NCBI RefSeq assembly: GCF_030645195.1
Contig: NZ_JAUSLW010000183.1
Coordinates: forward strand, 1 to 64,000
Origin: Phenylobacterium sp.
Lineage (GTDB): Bacteria > Pseudomonadota > Alphaproteobacteria > Caulobacterales > Caulobacteraceae
Length of the DNA stretch: 64,000 nt
Direction of reading: 5' to 3'
Shown here: positions 9,046 through 17,657 of the stretch, piece after piece
Numbering within the stretch: the stretch's first letter is position 1
How the letters are laid out: each line of letters starts with the position of its first letter
Notes under the pieces: generated by a model
Told to the model about the DNA's origin: nothing
Databases searched by the model: none
The model's input: the letters and a program-made list of their open reading frames with translations, nothing else
Translations under genes and position numbers: made by a program

Positions 9046-9182
9046 CACGAAACGAACAGCTCCCCCAAGCTATTCCGTCTGCAAACCTCAGGCCGCGGAC
9101 GATAACCCTATTTAGAACACGGGTCCGCCAATTACGCCATCCCGCATGCCACAACTTGGGTAACCTCGCCCCCTGGCGGGCT

Positions 9183-9267
9183 TGGTAGGGACACCGGGGG
9201 TCGAACCCGGACGGATCACTCCGAGCGATTTTAAGTCGCTTGCGTCTACCAGTTCCGCCATGTCCCC
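9183..9267 (-). tRNA. tRNA-Leu (anticodon TAA)
   Basis: The minus strand folds as a class II tRNA with an encoded CCA end (TGG at 9183-9185 on the plus strand). The acceptor stem pairs GGGGACA with TGTCCCT, and T8 and the AACTGGTAGAC D-loop are present. The anticodon stem AGCGA/TCGCT encloses CTTAAAA, giving anticodon TAA. A short variable arm is followed by the T-loop GGTTCGACCCC. It reads UUA codons, which are rare in this GC-rich genome. Confidence 0.95.
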
Positions 9268-9547
9268 GCGCCGTCAGGCCATGCCGAGCGAGATGATTGC
9301 TCGATTAGCGCCAGCGGGAGGTAGCACTGCCCGGTGACGTCGCCCGCCTGTGACACGACGGCAAGCTAGGGCATGGGTCGAAGCGAAGCCAGAGGCTACG
9401 GCTCCCCCTGAACCATGGCCCACGTCCGCGCCTACCCGCCGGGTCAGGGCCGCCACCCAAGCGCGCATATACATCGGCTTAGGAGAGCCCCCCGCGACAG
9501 GGCGTGAAACGGCGGGGGCTTGGCGCACCCGCCGCGCTCCGCTCGGA

Positions 9548-10009
9548 TCAGCGACCGCGGCCGTAGACTTCAGCGCGGCTCTTGGTGGTGACAAGACCGG
9601 CGGTCGATGTGGACAACACCGTCGAAGCCAGAATCCACGCTTTGCGGTCCTCGGAACGCAGGGCGAGACGCTTCTTGCCCCGAACCGTATAGATTCGCTC
9701 GATCACACCCAGCGAAACGCCGTCGCGATCATTCACGACCTGCCCGATCTTCAGGACCGGAATCCGCACGACCGCGGCATTGTTGCCGGCCGCTTGCGTT
9801 CCCGACGCCGACATTTCGGTGAGCGGGCTGGTCGCCCCAACGCCCGACACGGGAGAGCTTACCGGTGCGGAGGGCGCGGCGACGCCGCCGGGCGATGAGC
9901 CTGCCCCAGTGGTGGAAGCCCCACCGGTTCCTGGCGAAACCGTGATCTGCGCGGAGGCAGGCATCGCGATCAACGCTGCGGCTGCGGCAGTCAGAACTAA
10001 CCTGATCAT
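9548..10009 (-). CDS. Secreted protein of unknown function
   Basis: A 153-residue protein with an N-terminal signal peptide (LVLTAAAAALIAMPASAQ, cleavage after SAQ). A low-complexity Gly/Ser/Thr/Pro segment follows. The C-terminal part resembles a PRC-barrel-like or cell-surface segment, with VLKIGQVVNDRDGVSLGVI then RIYTVRGKKRLAL. ATG at 10009 is preceded by AGGAG and places the signal peptide at the terminus; an upstream ATG at 10180 would not. Neighbours give no functional hint. The 280 bases between it and the tRNA show no gene. Confidence 0.7.
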   Translation of the reverse strand: MIRLVLTAAAAALIAMPASAQITVSPGTGGASTTGAGSSPGGVAAPSAPVSSPVSGVGATSPLTEMSASGTQAAGNNAAVVRIPVLKIGQVVNDRDGVSLGVIERIYTVRGKKRLALRSEDRKAWILASTVLSTSTAGLVTTKSRAEVYGRGR

Positions 10010-10238
10010 TTCGAGCTCCTTGGCGCACTCGCCGTCCCCGATAATACCGGCCCCGGGGAATGGTTCCCGGCCACGGACCAAGTTCGCCCACGATGGTGAG
10101 AGGTGGGGAGATTGGGTGGGGCTTGCCGCGGTGGGGGCGCGGATTGCGCCCCAGGTCCGGAACCGCATCATGACGATCATGCGGGGCAGGTCCCTGACTT
10201 AGCCTGCTGGGAGGAGGTGGGCCAGACGGCCTTGGCTC

Positions 10239-11081
10239 TCAGGCCCGGGAGATGACCTCGCCGGGCGCGCGACGCCGCGCGATGGCCTCGGCGATGTCCT
10301 TGATGGCCAGCGGCAGCAGGGCCCAGGGCTCCAGCAGGTAGCGGGCGAACATGCGCCGCGGCTCCTGCGCCAGGCGGAAGGCCCAGACCAGACCCGCATC
10401 GCTCATCCAGGGCGGCGGGGCGACCTGGACGTCGGCCTCGTAGTCGAAGGCCGCCCCCACCGGCATGATCACGCAGTTGGGCAGGGCCTCAAGATTGGCC
10501 TCGATCCACAGCTCCTGGCGCGGCATGCCCATGCCGACGAACAGGATGTCGGGCGCAAAGGCGGCGATCTCCTCCAGGGCGGCGCTGTTCCCCGCCGAGC
10601 CGGGCGTGGCGTCGAAATAGCCGTCGCGGCCGCCGATCACCGCGCCGGGATACTTGGCCATCAGCCGTTCGGACGCGGTCTCCACCACGCCGGGCGCGCC
10701 GCCGATATAGAAGACGCGGTAGCGGTTGGCGCCGACCATGCTCCAGAACAGCGGCCGGAAGTCCACATAGCTGCAACGGTGGAAGGTCCGGGCCGGCATT
10801 CCCAGCAGCCGGGCGAAGAAGATCACCGGGGTGGAGTCCATCTCGATGAGATCGGCCTTGGCGAAGAAGCTGGCCAGCTCCGGGCGCCTCTTCAGCAGGT
10901 AGAGGCTGTGGCTGTTGTGGTTGGCGATGATCGCCTTGGTCTTGGCGGCGATGAAGCGGCCGATGTGGTGCATCACCTCCTGCGGCCGCACCAGGTCGAT
11001 GTCGCCCCCCAGGATGTGGATGCGTTCGGTGGTGCGGCGTGCGGCGCGGTAGGCGGCCTCGACCGGCAGGGATCCATCCAT
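10239..11081 (-). CDS. WecG/TagA/CpsF-family glycosyltransferase
   Basis: A 280-residue GT26-family enzyme. The family transfers N-acetylmannosaminuronic acid, ManNAc or related sugars to lipid-linked intermediates of polysaccharides. Typical motifs are IIANHNSHSLYLL, ADLIEMDSTPVIFFARLLG with the catalytic Asp region, and ILFVGMGMPRQELWIEAN. The C-terminus FRLAQEPRRMFARYL is also standard for the family. ATG at 11081. It stands alone, divergent from an APH-like gene, so the polysaccharide it serves (exopolysaccharide or holdfast-like) cannot be told. Confidence 0.9.
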   Translation of the reverse strand: MDGSLPVEAAYRAARRTTERIHILGGDIDLVRPQEVMHHIGRFIAAKTKAIIANHNSHSLYLLKRRPELASFFAKADLIEMDSTPVIFFARLLGMPARTFHRCSYVDFRPLFWSMVGANRYRVFYIGGAPGVVETASERLMAKYPGAVIGGRDGYFDATPGSAGNSAALEEIAAFAPDILFVGMGMPRQELWIEANLEALPNCVIMPVGAAFDYEADVQVAPPPWMSDAGLVWAFRLAQEPRRMFARYLLEPWALLPLAIKDIAEAIARRRAPGEVISRA

Positions 11082-11168
11082 CGCGATCTGACTTCTGTCG
11101 TTGGCGTTGAATGTACAAGCCTAGCGATGGGCGCTTAACAAAGGGCTGCCCAGCCGCCACTCTGGGTC

Positions 11169-11951
11169 ATGGACGCCTCGCGGATCGAACAGGTGTTGGC
11201 CGCGGCGGGCCTGGCGGCCGAGACCCCGAGCGTCGTCATCGATCACGGCAAGTCCGGCGACCTGGTGGCCCGCTGCGGCGAGGCCTTCGTCAAGCTCGCC
11301 CGGCGCGCCGAGGCCTGGAACGTCCAGACCCTGGCCCGGGAGACCGACGTCCTGCTCTGGCTGGTGGGCAAGGCGCCGGTCCCGGCCGTCCTGTGGTCGG
11401 GGGACTGCGGCGAGGACCTGGCCCTGGTGATGGCCGCGGCCCCCGGGACGCCGGTGTCCCACGTCGCCGAGGACCAGGCCGAGGCGGCGCTGACCGCCGC
11501 CCTGAAGACCCTGGCCGCCCTGCACGCCCTGCCCCTGGGCGACTGCCCCTTCGACCAGAGGCTGGCGGTCAAGCTGGCGCAGGCCGAAGCCCGCCTGACC
11601 GCCGGCCTGGTGGACGAGGCCGACTTCGACGCCCAGCGTCTGGGCCTGACCGCGGCGGAGGTCTGGGCCCAGCTCAAGCCCATGATCCCGGCCGGCGAGG
11701 ATCTGGTCCTGACCCACGGCGACGCCAGCCTGCCCAACTTCATCTGGGACGGTGGGGCGGGGACGACCCTGATCGACCTTGGCCGCTTCGGCGTCGCCGA
11801 CCGCTATCAGGACCTGGCCCTCTTCCTTCGGTCGGCCAAACGCAACCATCCGCAGGTCGACGCCGTAGGTCTGCTGCAGGCCCACTACCCCCTCGCCGCC
11901 TTGGACGAGGCTCGGCTCGCCTGCTACCGCCTCCTCGACGAGTTCTTCTGA
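11169..11951 (+). CDS. APH(3')-like aminoglycoside phosphotransferase family protein
   Basis: A 260-residue kinase-fold protein of the length of APH(3') enzymes. The Brenner motif LTHGDASLPNFIWD holds the catalytic Asp and metal-binding Asn, and LIDLGRFGVADRYQDLAL closely follows the IDCGRxGxADRYQD pattern of known 3'-phosphotransferases. The N-lobe is recognisable by the LARRAEAWNVQTLARETDV helix region. The base composition is like the surroundings, with no mobile element next to it, so it looks like an intrinsic chromosomal gene. Resistance activity cannot be concluded. Confidence 0.85.
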   Translation: MDASRIEQVLAAAGLAAETPSVVIDHGKSGDLVARCGEAFVKLARRAEAWNVQTLARETDVLLWLVGKAPVPAVLWSGDCGEDLALVMAAAPGTPVSHVAEDQAEAALTAALKTLAALHALPLGDCPFDQRLAVKLAQAEARLTAGLVDEADFDAQRLGLTAAEVWAQLKPMIPAGEDLVLTHGDASLPNFIWDGGAGTTLIDLGRFGVADRYQDLALFLRSAKRNHPQVDAVGLLQAHYPLAALDEARLACYRLLDEFF

Positions 11952-12065
11952 CCCGGCGCCGAGCGCCGGTTTCTCCCACCGGTGGCTTTGAACCTCCGCC
12001 CCCGCTCCAACGACCTCTCTCCAGTTCGCACAAATCCTTGGCGACCATTTTGGAGGTGTAGACCT

Positions 12066-12623
12066 ATGAAGCGCACGATTTTCATGACCGCCTTGATCGG
12101 CTGCCTGCTGTCGGCCGGCATGGCCCTGGGCCAGGAGGCTGGCCGTCCCATGCTCTGCCCCAAGCCGTCCTATGAGACGATCGACATGAGCACGCCGACG
12201 CCCATCAACTCGGAGTTCCGGCCAGACATGCTCGCCATCGCGCGGGCCGGCGTGAACGACACCGCACCCAACAAGTTCTTCCTGCATACCTTCCAGTGGA
12301 AGTCGCCCCAGTGCTGCCAGATCCTGGGCGCCACCCTGACCATCACCCTGCGGGCCAACCAGCCCGGCACGTCGGCCACGGCCTCGGACTCGGGCAATGA
12401 CTCCATGGGCGTCATGGGCAATCAGGTCGCCTTCCCGGGCTTGAACGGCCCGGTCTATACGAGCTTCCCGGTGGCCATGAACCAGCCCACCACCCGCACC
12501 TACGTCATGACCCCGGCCGCCCTGGCCGCCATGAACGCCAATAATCGCATCAGCTTCTATGTGCAGGACGACACCCGCGTCCTCTCGGCCAAGCTGCAGA
12601 TCAGCCGCTGCTGCTTGAAGTAG
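12066..12623 (+). CDS. Secreted cysteine-containing protein, unknown
   Basis: A 185-residue protein with a clear signal peptide (IFMTALIGCLLSAGMALGQ). The mature part contains a CPKP motif and two vicinal Cys-Cys pairs (PQCCQI and the C-terminal SRCCLK), suggesting disulfides in the periplasm. The stretch between them is beta-rich (TLTITLRANQPG, RISFYVQDD). ATG at 12066 follows GGAGG. I recognise no family. It lies just past the subtilase operon but points the other way. Confidence 0.65.
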   Translation: MKRTIFMTALIGCLLSAGMALGQEAGRPMLCPKPSYETIDMSTPTPINSEFRPDMLAIARAGVNDTAPNKFFLHTFQWKSPQCCQILGATLTITLRANQPGTSATASDSGNDSMGVMGNQVAFPGLNGPVYTSFPVAMNQPTTRTYVMTPAALAAMNANNRISFYVQDDTRVLSAKLQISRCCLK

Positions 12624-12747
12624 TTGAAGACGCGCGAGGCGGACGGCGCGCCGTTCGCCTCGACTCGTTATTCGGTCTCGCCGCGCCGCCTGCCGCCGGC
12701 GCAAGACCCGTGGACCTAGAGCCTCGTCCGCTCCGTCGGCTTTCCCT

Positions 12748-14025
12748 CTACGGCGCAGACCGCGCCGGCAGACGGAACAGGCCCCCGCCGAACACGTCGT
12801 CACGGCCCACCGCGCCAAGATCCTTCGCGGCATTCGAAACAGCCGCGCGCATGGCGCCTGGGTCGCGGGACTTCGCGCAGGCCTCGGTGCGCAGGAGCGC
12901 GCCCGAGACCACCGCGGTGGCGAAGGACGAGCCCGAGACCTGGCGATATCCCCCGGGCGCCGCGACGGTCACGTCGACCCCGATGGCGGCGACATCCACC
13001 TGCGGGCCGGGGGTGGCGAAGGGATAGATCCGCAGGCGCTCATCCACCGCGGTGACTCCCAGGGCGGCGGGATGGGAGGCGGGGAACGGGACGCGGCCCG
13101 CCTTGCCGCCATTGCCGGCCGCCGCGGCGACACAGACACCCCGGCCGTCGATGACGCTCAGCAGGGCGGCCAGCAGGCGGTCATCGGGGCCGCCGAAGGA
13201 GAGATTCAGGACGTTCGGCCTCAGCAGGGCCGCCGCATCCAGGGCGCGCGCCAGGGACCGCGTCTGGGATCGGGCGCCGTCTCCGGCCGGCAGGAAGGCC
13301 GCCAGACTCACCAGGCGGGCGCCGCGGCCCGGGGCCACGACGTCACCCCGCCCCACCATCAGGCCGGCCACCGCCGTCCCGTGGACGCCGGGCCCGGCCT
13401 TGGCCACGAACAGTCTTTGCGTGACGGCGACGCCCCGCAGGGCCTCGTGATCGAGGTCTAAGGGCGTGTCGATCATCGCCACGGTCCCGGCCGCCGGCGT
13501 CGCCAGAATGGCCGGGGTCAATCCCTGAGCTTCCAGCGCCTTGGACGATCGCCCGCCCAGGCCGAACCCCTGGTAGACATGGTCGGCCTGAGCCCAGGCG
13601 ACGCCCGGCGTCTGGGCCAGCCGCGCGCTCGCCGCCTCCGGCGTGTCGCCCGGGTGGAGCTTTCCCACCACCATCCGCAGCTGGAGGCTTTCCAGATGGA
13701 CTGTCTCCAAGACGCTCACCCCGGTGCGCGACGCGATCGCCTGGGGATCGGCCGCGCCGTCCTTCACGATGAAGATCACCGCGTCCGGAACCTGCGCCTC
13801 CAGGCTGGCGTCCCGGGCCTCGAACGGCTTGGGCTTCCTGGGCAGGGTGAAGGTGAGACTCAGGCTCGGACTGAACACGGGCCCCGAGCCGCCGGAGGGC
13901 CGGCTCGCGGGGCGACCGACATCGCCGCCGTGCGGTCCGACGCTGATCTGGGCCAAGGCGACCTGGGGGACCAGCAGGGCGGCCAGGGCCGCCGGAAGGG
14001 CCCAGCCTCGGGGAGAGGGCGCCAT
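12748..14025 (-). CDS. S8-family (subtilisin-like) serine protease, exported
   Basis: A 425-residue subtilase with a signal peptide (LPAALAALLVPQVALAQ). A Pro/Gly-rich linker and an I9-like propeptide region (about residues 80-150) follow. The catalytic triad is visible: Asp in AMIDTPLDLDH, His in GVHGTAVAGLM and Ser in SGSSFATAVVSG, with AAAAGNGG as the oxyanion Asn. Its ATG overlaps the stop of the anti-sigma gene, so the two are coupled. Placement after an ECF sigma and anti-sigma pair suggests a secreted effector of that regulon or a protease that influences the anti-sigma factor. Confidence 0.88.
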   Translation of the reverse strand: MAPSPRGWALPAALAALLVPQVALAQISVGPHGGDVGRPASRPSGGSGPVFSPSLSLTFTLPRKPKPFEARDASLEAQVPDAVIFIVKDGAADPQAIASRTGVSVLETVHLESLQLRMVVGKLHPGDTPEAASARLAQTPGVAWAQADHVYQGFGLGGRSSKALEAQGLTPAILATPAAGTVAMIDTPLDLDHEALRGVAVTQRLFVAKAGPGVHGTAVAGLMVGRGDVVAPGRGARLVSLAAFLPAGDGARSQTRSLARALDAAALLRPNVLNLSFGGPDDRLLAALLSVIDGRGVCVAAAAGNGGKAGRVPFPASHPAALGVTAVDERLRIYPFATPGPQVDVAAIGVDVTVAAPGGYRQVSGSSFATAVVSGALLRTEACAKSRDPGAMRAAVSNAAKDLGAVGRDDVFGGGLFRLPARSAP

Positions 14026-14705
14026 CAGCTCTCAACGCCCACGAAGTCCACCAGCGGCGAGGCCCGCAGGGCCTCGATCTCGGCCTCGAGCGCCACATCG
14101 GCGCCCAGGGCGACCTCGATGACCGCGCCGCGCGGCCCCCCCACGATGGTCAGATGGTGGCTCGACAGGAACGTCTGGACCTCCCCCCACCGGGCGTCCG
14201 GCGACAGGCGCAGCAGCAGGCGCGGAGTCTTGACCGGCGCCGGCGCCGGAGGCCCCGAGAGGCTCTCGTAGTCGCCGCGCGGGCTCATCTGGTAGGCGAT
14301 CACGCCGGCCTGGACGACCGCCACCACGGCGGCGGCGGCGAAGGCGCGCCGCCAGAGGGCCTGGGGCGTCTTAGCCCGGCCCGCACCGACTGCGGTTCCC
14401 GCCCGCCGCACGCGCCTCGCCGTCGCTTGCACGGGCGGCGAGGCGGCGTCCCTGGCCTCGATCCGCGACAGCAGACCCTTCAAGCGTTCGGGGGAGGCGT
14501 CCTCGGCGGGACCGGTGAAATCGGCGCCGCCTTCCCGCACCAGGGCGGCGATCTTGGAGACAGCCTCCAATTCGGCGCGCAGATCGGGGTCGCAGGCCAG
14601 GGCCGCTTCGACGCGGGCCCGATCGGCCGGCGGGAGCGTGCCGTTCACATAGAAGGGAAGGAGGTGCGCCGCGCCCGACCGGTCGTCCTGTTCATCGCCG
14701 TCCAT
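14025..14705 (-). CDS. Membrane-anchored anti-sigma factor
   Basis: A 226-residue protein. The N-terminal part (LLPFYVNGTLPPADRARVE) matches the anti-sigma domain that grips ECF sigma factors. One membrane helix (AFAAAAVVAVVQAGVIAYQ, about residues 125-145) follows, then a periplasmic domain of about 80 residues (LLLRLSPDARWGEVQTFL). The His-rich zinc motif seen in many anti-sigmas is not evident. It is 9 bases downstream of the ECF gene and overlaps the protease start. The periplasmic part resembles a small regulatory or propeptide-like fold, so it could interact with the downstream protease. Confidence 0.75.
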   Translation of the reverse strand: MDGDEQDDRSGAAHLLPFYVNGTLPPADRARVEAALACDPDLRAELEAVSKIAALVREGGADFTGPAEDASPERLKGLLSRIEARDAASPPVQATARRVRRAGTAVGAGRAKTPQALWRRAFAAAAVVAVVQAGVIAYQMSPRGDYESLSGPPAPAPVKTPRLLLRLSPDARWGEVQTFLSSHHLTIVGGPRGAVIEVALGADVALEAEIEALRASPLVDFVGVES

Positions 14706-14714
14706 GGGTGCGCC

Positions 14715-15263
14715 TCAATCCGCCTGCAGCCTCTCCAGCTCACGACGAAGCTGCTTCCGAGCATGGAAGAGCCTCGTCTTGACGGTATTCTCGGGACAGC
14801 CCGCGATCACCGCAATCTCCGCCAGCGAACGTTCCTCGAAGTAGCAGAGCCAGACAACCTCTCTGTGATCTGGACTTAGTCGCTCCAGCGCGCCGCGAAG
14901 TTCATCCGCCGCGGAGGTTTTTTCCGCCGCCCGCTCCGGAGTGTCGGACAGATCGGCAAGTTCGGCGATCTTCTCGGCCCGCCGCGCGTCGGGTCGCTCA
15001 CGGCGGCTTCTCAGCCAGTCGACGGCCTTGTTGCGGACGATGCGGCGAATCCAGCCGTCGGCGCTGCCCTCCCCGCCATAGCGACCGGCTTCGCGCCAAA
15101 TATTGAGGAAGGCTTCGTCCACCACGTCTAGGGCCGCATCCACGTCCCCGGCGAGAATCGCGCCCGCATAGCCCACGAGTTGGGGTTGCACGCGCTGATA
15201 GAGATCGGTGAAGGCGGCCCGATCACCCCTGGCGATCCGATAGAGCGCATCTGCGGTCAGCAT
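14715..15263 (-). CDS. ECF-type RNA polymerase sigma factor
   Basis: A 182-residue group IV sigma factor. Region 2 runs from FTDLYQRVQPQLVGYAG through DEAFLNIWREAGRY and ADGWIRRIVRNKAVDWLR. Region 4 is LSPDHREVVWLCYFEERSLAEIA followed by CPENTVKTRLFHARKQL. ATG at 15263. It is the first gene of an operon with the anti-sigma and the S8 protease, the usual autoregulated arrangement. No extracytoplasmic promoter motif could be assigned confidently upstream. Confidence 0.92.
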   Translation of the reverse strand: MLTADALYRIARGDRAAFTDLYQRVQPQLVGYAGAILAGDVDAALDVVDEAFLNIWREAGRYGGEGSADGWIRRIVRNKAVDWLRSRRERPDARRAEKIAELADLSDTPERAAEKTSAADELRGALERLSPDHREVVWLCYFEERSLAEIAVIAGCPENTVKTRLFHARKQLRRELERLQAD

Positions 15264-15399
15264 TGCCCAGCCCTGAGGTCTTCAGCGACATTGCGAGCCC
15301 GGTCGCGCCGGAACAGCTTGCCCAGACCTCAGTCCCAACTCATCATGTCCCTCAAGATCTTGTAGACTTTGGAACTGGTGATCAGCACCGCCTCGACTA

Positions 15400-15411
15400 G
15401 TCCATTTGGAC
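15400..15411. promoter_or_regulatory. Short palindrome upstream of LuxR-type gene
   Basis: GTCCATTTGGAC (5-bp arms, 2-base centre) lies about 50 bases before the LuxR-type start and 137 bases before the ECF start. It could be an operator in this divergent region. The symmetry is short, so chance is a real alternative. Confidence 0.25.
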
Positions 15412-15459
15412 CACTTCAGTTGAGGATGCGCCAAGTCTTCGGGATTGGGGGGACTCCAC

Positions 15460-16575
15460 ATGCTCGGTCAGGGTGACCACGACGCCATCGTGTCCCGGAT
15501 CTACGCATCCGCCGTGGGGGATGGGTCCTGGAGCGACACCCTCAGCTTCCTGGCGCGATCGTTTCGAAGTGACGCCGCCGTCCTTCGACTTGCCGATCTC
15601 TCCGGCGAGTTCATCGCCGCTGAGAGCTCCAGACCAGATCCCAATGAGGCGAGCGCCTATTACCTCGGCGAGCTCTTCCGCAAGGATCCCCGATCCCCTC
15701 ATCTCCTGAACGCCCCTCTCGGGTCCATCTATTACGACCATCTCCTTTGGAACGTTGAGGAGATGAATCAGAACCGCTGGTGTCGCGAGGCCTGCGAGGT
15801 TCTGGGGGTGACGTATCAATTGGGAGCGCATATCAGGCTTCCCAATAACCTGACCCTATGCGTGGCGATCCTCAGCACCGAAGCCGAGGGGCACGCCTCG
15901 GCCGAGGCGATCGCCGCCTTTCGACGCCTGGCGCCCCTTATCGAGCAGGCCAGCACCCTGGGACAGGTCATCGAGACCCAGACCGCGACCCGCTCCGCAC
16001 TGCTCAACACGCTGGCCAGCAAGACCGACGGCGTCATCCTGCTCGACGCCGCGGGCGCGCCCACCTTCATGAACGACGCGGCCGCCGCCATCCTCGCCAG
16101 CGGCGACGGCCTGACCCTGGCGGAGGGGACCTTCCTGACGCGCCGCCCGCCCGAAACGCGCCGGCTCCAACACCTCGTCAAGGCCGCGCTGTCGGGGGTG
16201 AAGCAGAGCGAGGCGGCGCCCGGCGGCCGGGTCCTGGTGACACGCCCCTCGGGACGCCGCCCCTATGTCGTCTCGGTGATGGCCTCGCCGCCCACCGAGC
16301 GTTTCCTCGCCGGGCGAGCCATCGGCTGCGTCATTCATCTGCAGGATCTGGCCGCGGTCAGGCTCCCCTCCCGAGAGGCGTTGCAGGAGGTGTTTGGCCT
16401 GACCGAGCGGGAAGCCGACTTCGCCATCGAACTGGTCAGCTGCGCCGACCTGCAGCGCGCGGCGGCCAAGGCCCAGATGTCGGTCAACACCGCGCGCAAC
16501 CATCTGCAGAGCATCTCCCGGAAGACCGGCGTGAAGGGACAGACCGAACTGGTGCAGTTGCTGGGTCGGCTCTGA
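15460..16575 (+). CDS. LuxR-type HTH transcriptional regulator
   Basis: A 371-residue regulator. The C-terminal 60 residues form a GerE/LuxR helix-turn-helix (LTEREADFAIELVSC, then MSVNTARNHLQSISRKTGV). The middle (about 180-290) has a PAS-like look (VILLDAAGAPTFMNDAAAAIL). The N-terminal 150 residues are an uncharacterised sensor. ATG at 15460 is preferred over TTG at 15445. It is divergent from the ECF operon and followed by a CsgG-like gene 139 bases on, a combination suggesting local control of surface or secreted products. Confidence 0.85.
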   Translation: MLGQGDHDAIVSRIYASAVGDGSWSDTLSFLARSFRSDAAVLRLADLSGEFIAAESSRPDPNEASAYYLGELFRKDPRSPHLLNAPLGSIYYDHLLWNVEEMNQNRWCREACEVLGVTYQLGAHIRLPNNLTLCVAILSTEAEGHASAEAIAAFRRLAPLIEQASTLGQVIETQTATRSALLNTLASKTDGVILLDAAGAPTFMNDAAAAILASGDGLTLAEGTFLTRRPPETRRLQHLVKAALSGVKQSEAAPGGRVLVTRPSGRRPYVVSVMASPPTERFLAGRAIGCVIHLQDLAAVRLPSREALQEVFGLTEREADFAIELVSCADLQRAAAKAQMSVNTARNHLQSISRKTGVKGQTELVQLLGRL

Positions 16576-16714
16576 GCCCCGGGCCCGCGCCCGAGATTTT
16601 GAAACCCGCCTTGAACCGATCGGGCGCTCCCAACGACCCTTGGCTGGGGCAGGTCGGCGCAGCGCCGGCTGAGCAGGCCGTCGTTCCCCAGACGGCGCGG
16701 GAGCGAACCTTGCC

Positions 16715-17608
16715 ATGGGCTATCGAATGACCTCGCGCCTCGCGCTCGCCATTGGCCTTGGCCTGGCCACCCTTGCTGGACAGCCGAGCCAGGCCCAGCC
16801 TCCGCCGCCGGCCGCCTATGACGGCCTGAAGAAGACCGTGTCGGTGGATAGGGTCCTGGCGACCGAGGCGGTGGGCGGGACCGTCACCGCCGAAGGCATG
16901 ACGGCCATGCTCACCGACGCCCTGGTCCGGGACGGACGCTTCGTGGTGGTGGAGCCCCCCGCCACTCCTGGCGCCGAGGCGATCGGCGCCAGCGCCATCG
17001 TGCGCGCCGCGGTGACCAAATACGACCCCGCCGCCGGCGGCTCGAGCCTGGGGATCGGCGGCCTGCCCATGGGATCGATCTTCGCCGCGCGCGCTGGGGT
17101 CAAGAGTCAGAAGGCGGTCATGGAGATCTCCCTCCGCCTCGTCGATGCGGCCACCGGACAGGTGATCTCGACCTCCAAGGCCCTGGGCTCGGCCTCATCG
17201 TCGGCAGTGGACGCCACCGTGGTGGACTCCCGGACCGGCGCATCGGCCAGCGGCGGCGCCTTCCGCAATTCCCCGATCGGCAAGGCCGGCGAAGACGCCA
17301 TCGCCAAGGCCGTCCTGCAGATCGCCGCCAGCATGCGCAACGTGCCCTGGTCGGCCCTGGTGATCGACGCGACCGGCGGCAAGATCTACGTCAACGCTGG
17401 CGCCGACCGCAATGTCGCCCAAGGCGCCACCCTGCACGTCTATCGCAAGGGCAAGGTGCTCACCGATCCGTCGACCGGGGTGGTGCTCGACGTGGAGATG
17501 GCGTCCATTGGGGTAATTCAGATCGACGGAGTCCGCGACAGGCTCTCCACAGCGGTCCTGGTGAGCGGCGAGGCCCCGCTGCGGGGCGACGTGTTGAAGC
17601 TTGACTGA
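16715..17608 (+). CDS. CsgG/HfaB-family secretion-associated protein
   Basis: A 297-residue exported protein with a signal peptide (LALAIGLGLATLAGQPSQAQ). It resembles the CsgG/HfaB family: KKTVSVDRVLATEAVGG, then MTDALVRDGRFVVVEPP-like strand order, ASAIVRAAVTKYDP, and VMEISLRLVDAATGQVI. CsgG forms the curli export pore and HfaB secretes holdfast anchor proteins in Caulobacter. The mature N-terminus here lacks an obvious lipobox cysteine, so it may be a soluble relative. ATG at 16715 or 16727 are both possible. A small secreted protein gene follows after 49 bases. Confidence 0.75.
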   Translation: MGYRMTSRLALAIGLGLATLAGQPSQAQPPPPAAYDGLKKTVSVDRVLATEAVGGTVTAEGMTAMLTDALVRDGRFVVVEPPATPGAEAIGASAIVRAAVTKYDPAAGGSSLGIGGLPMGSIFAARAGVKSQKAVMEISLRLVDAATGQVISTSKALGSASSSAVDATVVDSRTGASASGGAFRNSPIGKAGEDAIAKAVLQIAASMRNVPWSALVIDATGGKIYVNAGADRNVAQGATLHVYRKGKVLTDPSTGVVLDVEMASIGVIQIDGVRDRLSTAVLVSGEAPLRGDVLKLD

Positions 17609-17657
17609 CCGCGAACCGGCGGGCCGCGCCATCCCGGCGAAGACTTGGAGAGAACGA

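Noticed and set aside
9183-9267. tRNA-Leu as an integration site
   Set aside because: No integrase lies next to it and no duplicated tRNA 3' end was seen in the surrounding sequence. The recombinase at 3116 is 5 kb away with core genes between.
11121-12833. A 570-codon minus-strand frame covering the APH-like and secreted protein genes
   Set aside because: It has no recognisable domain, spans two real genes and an intergenic gap, and has antisense composition.
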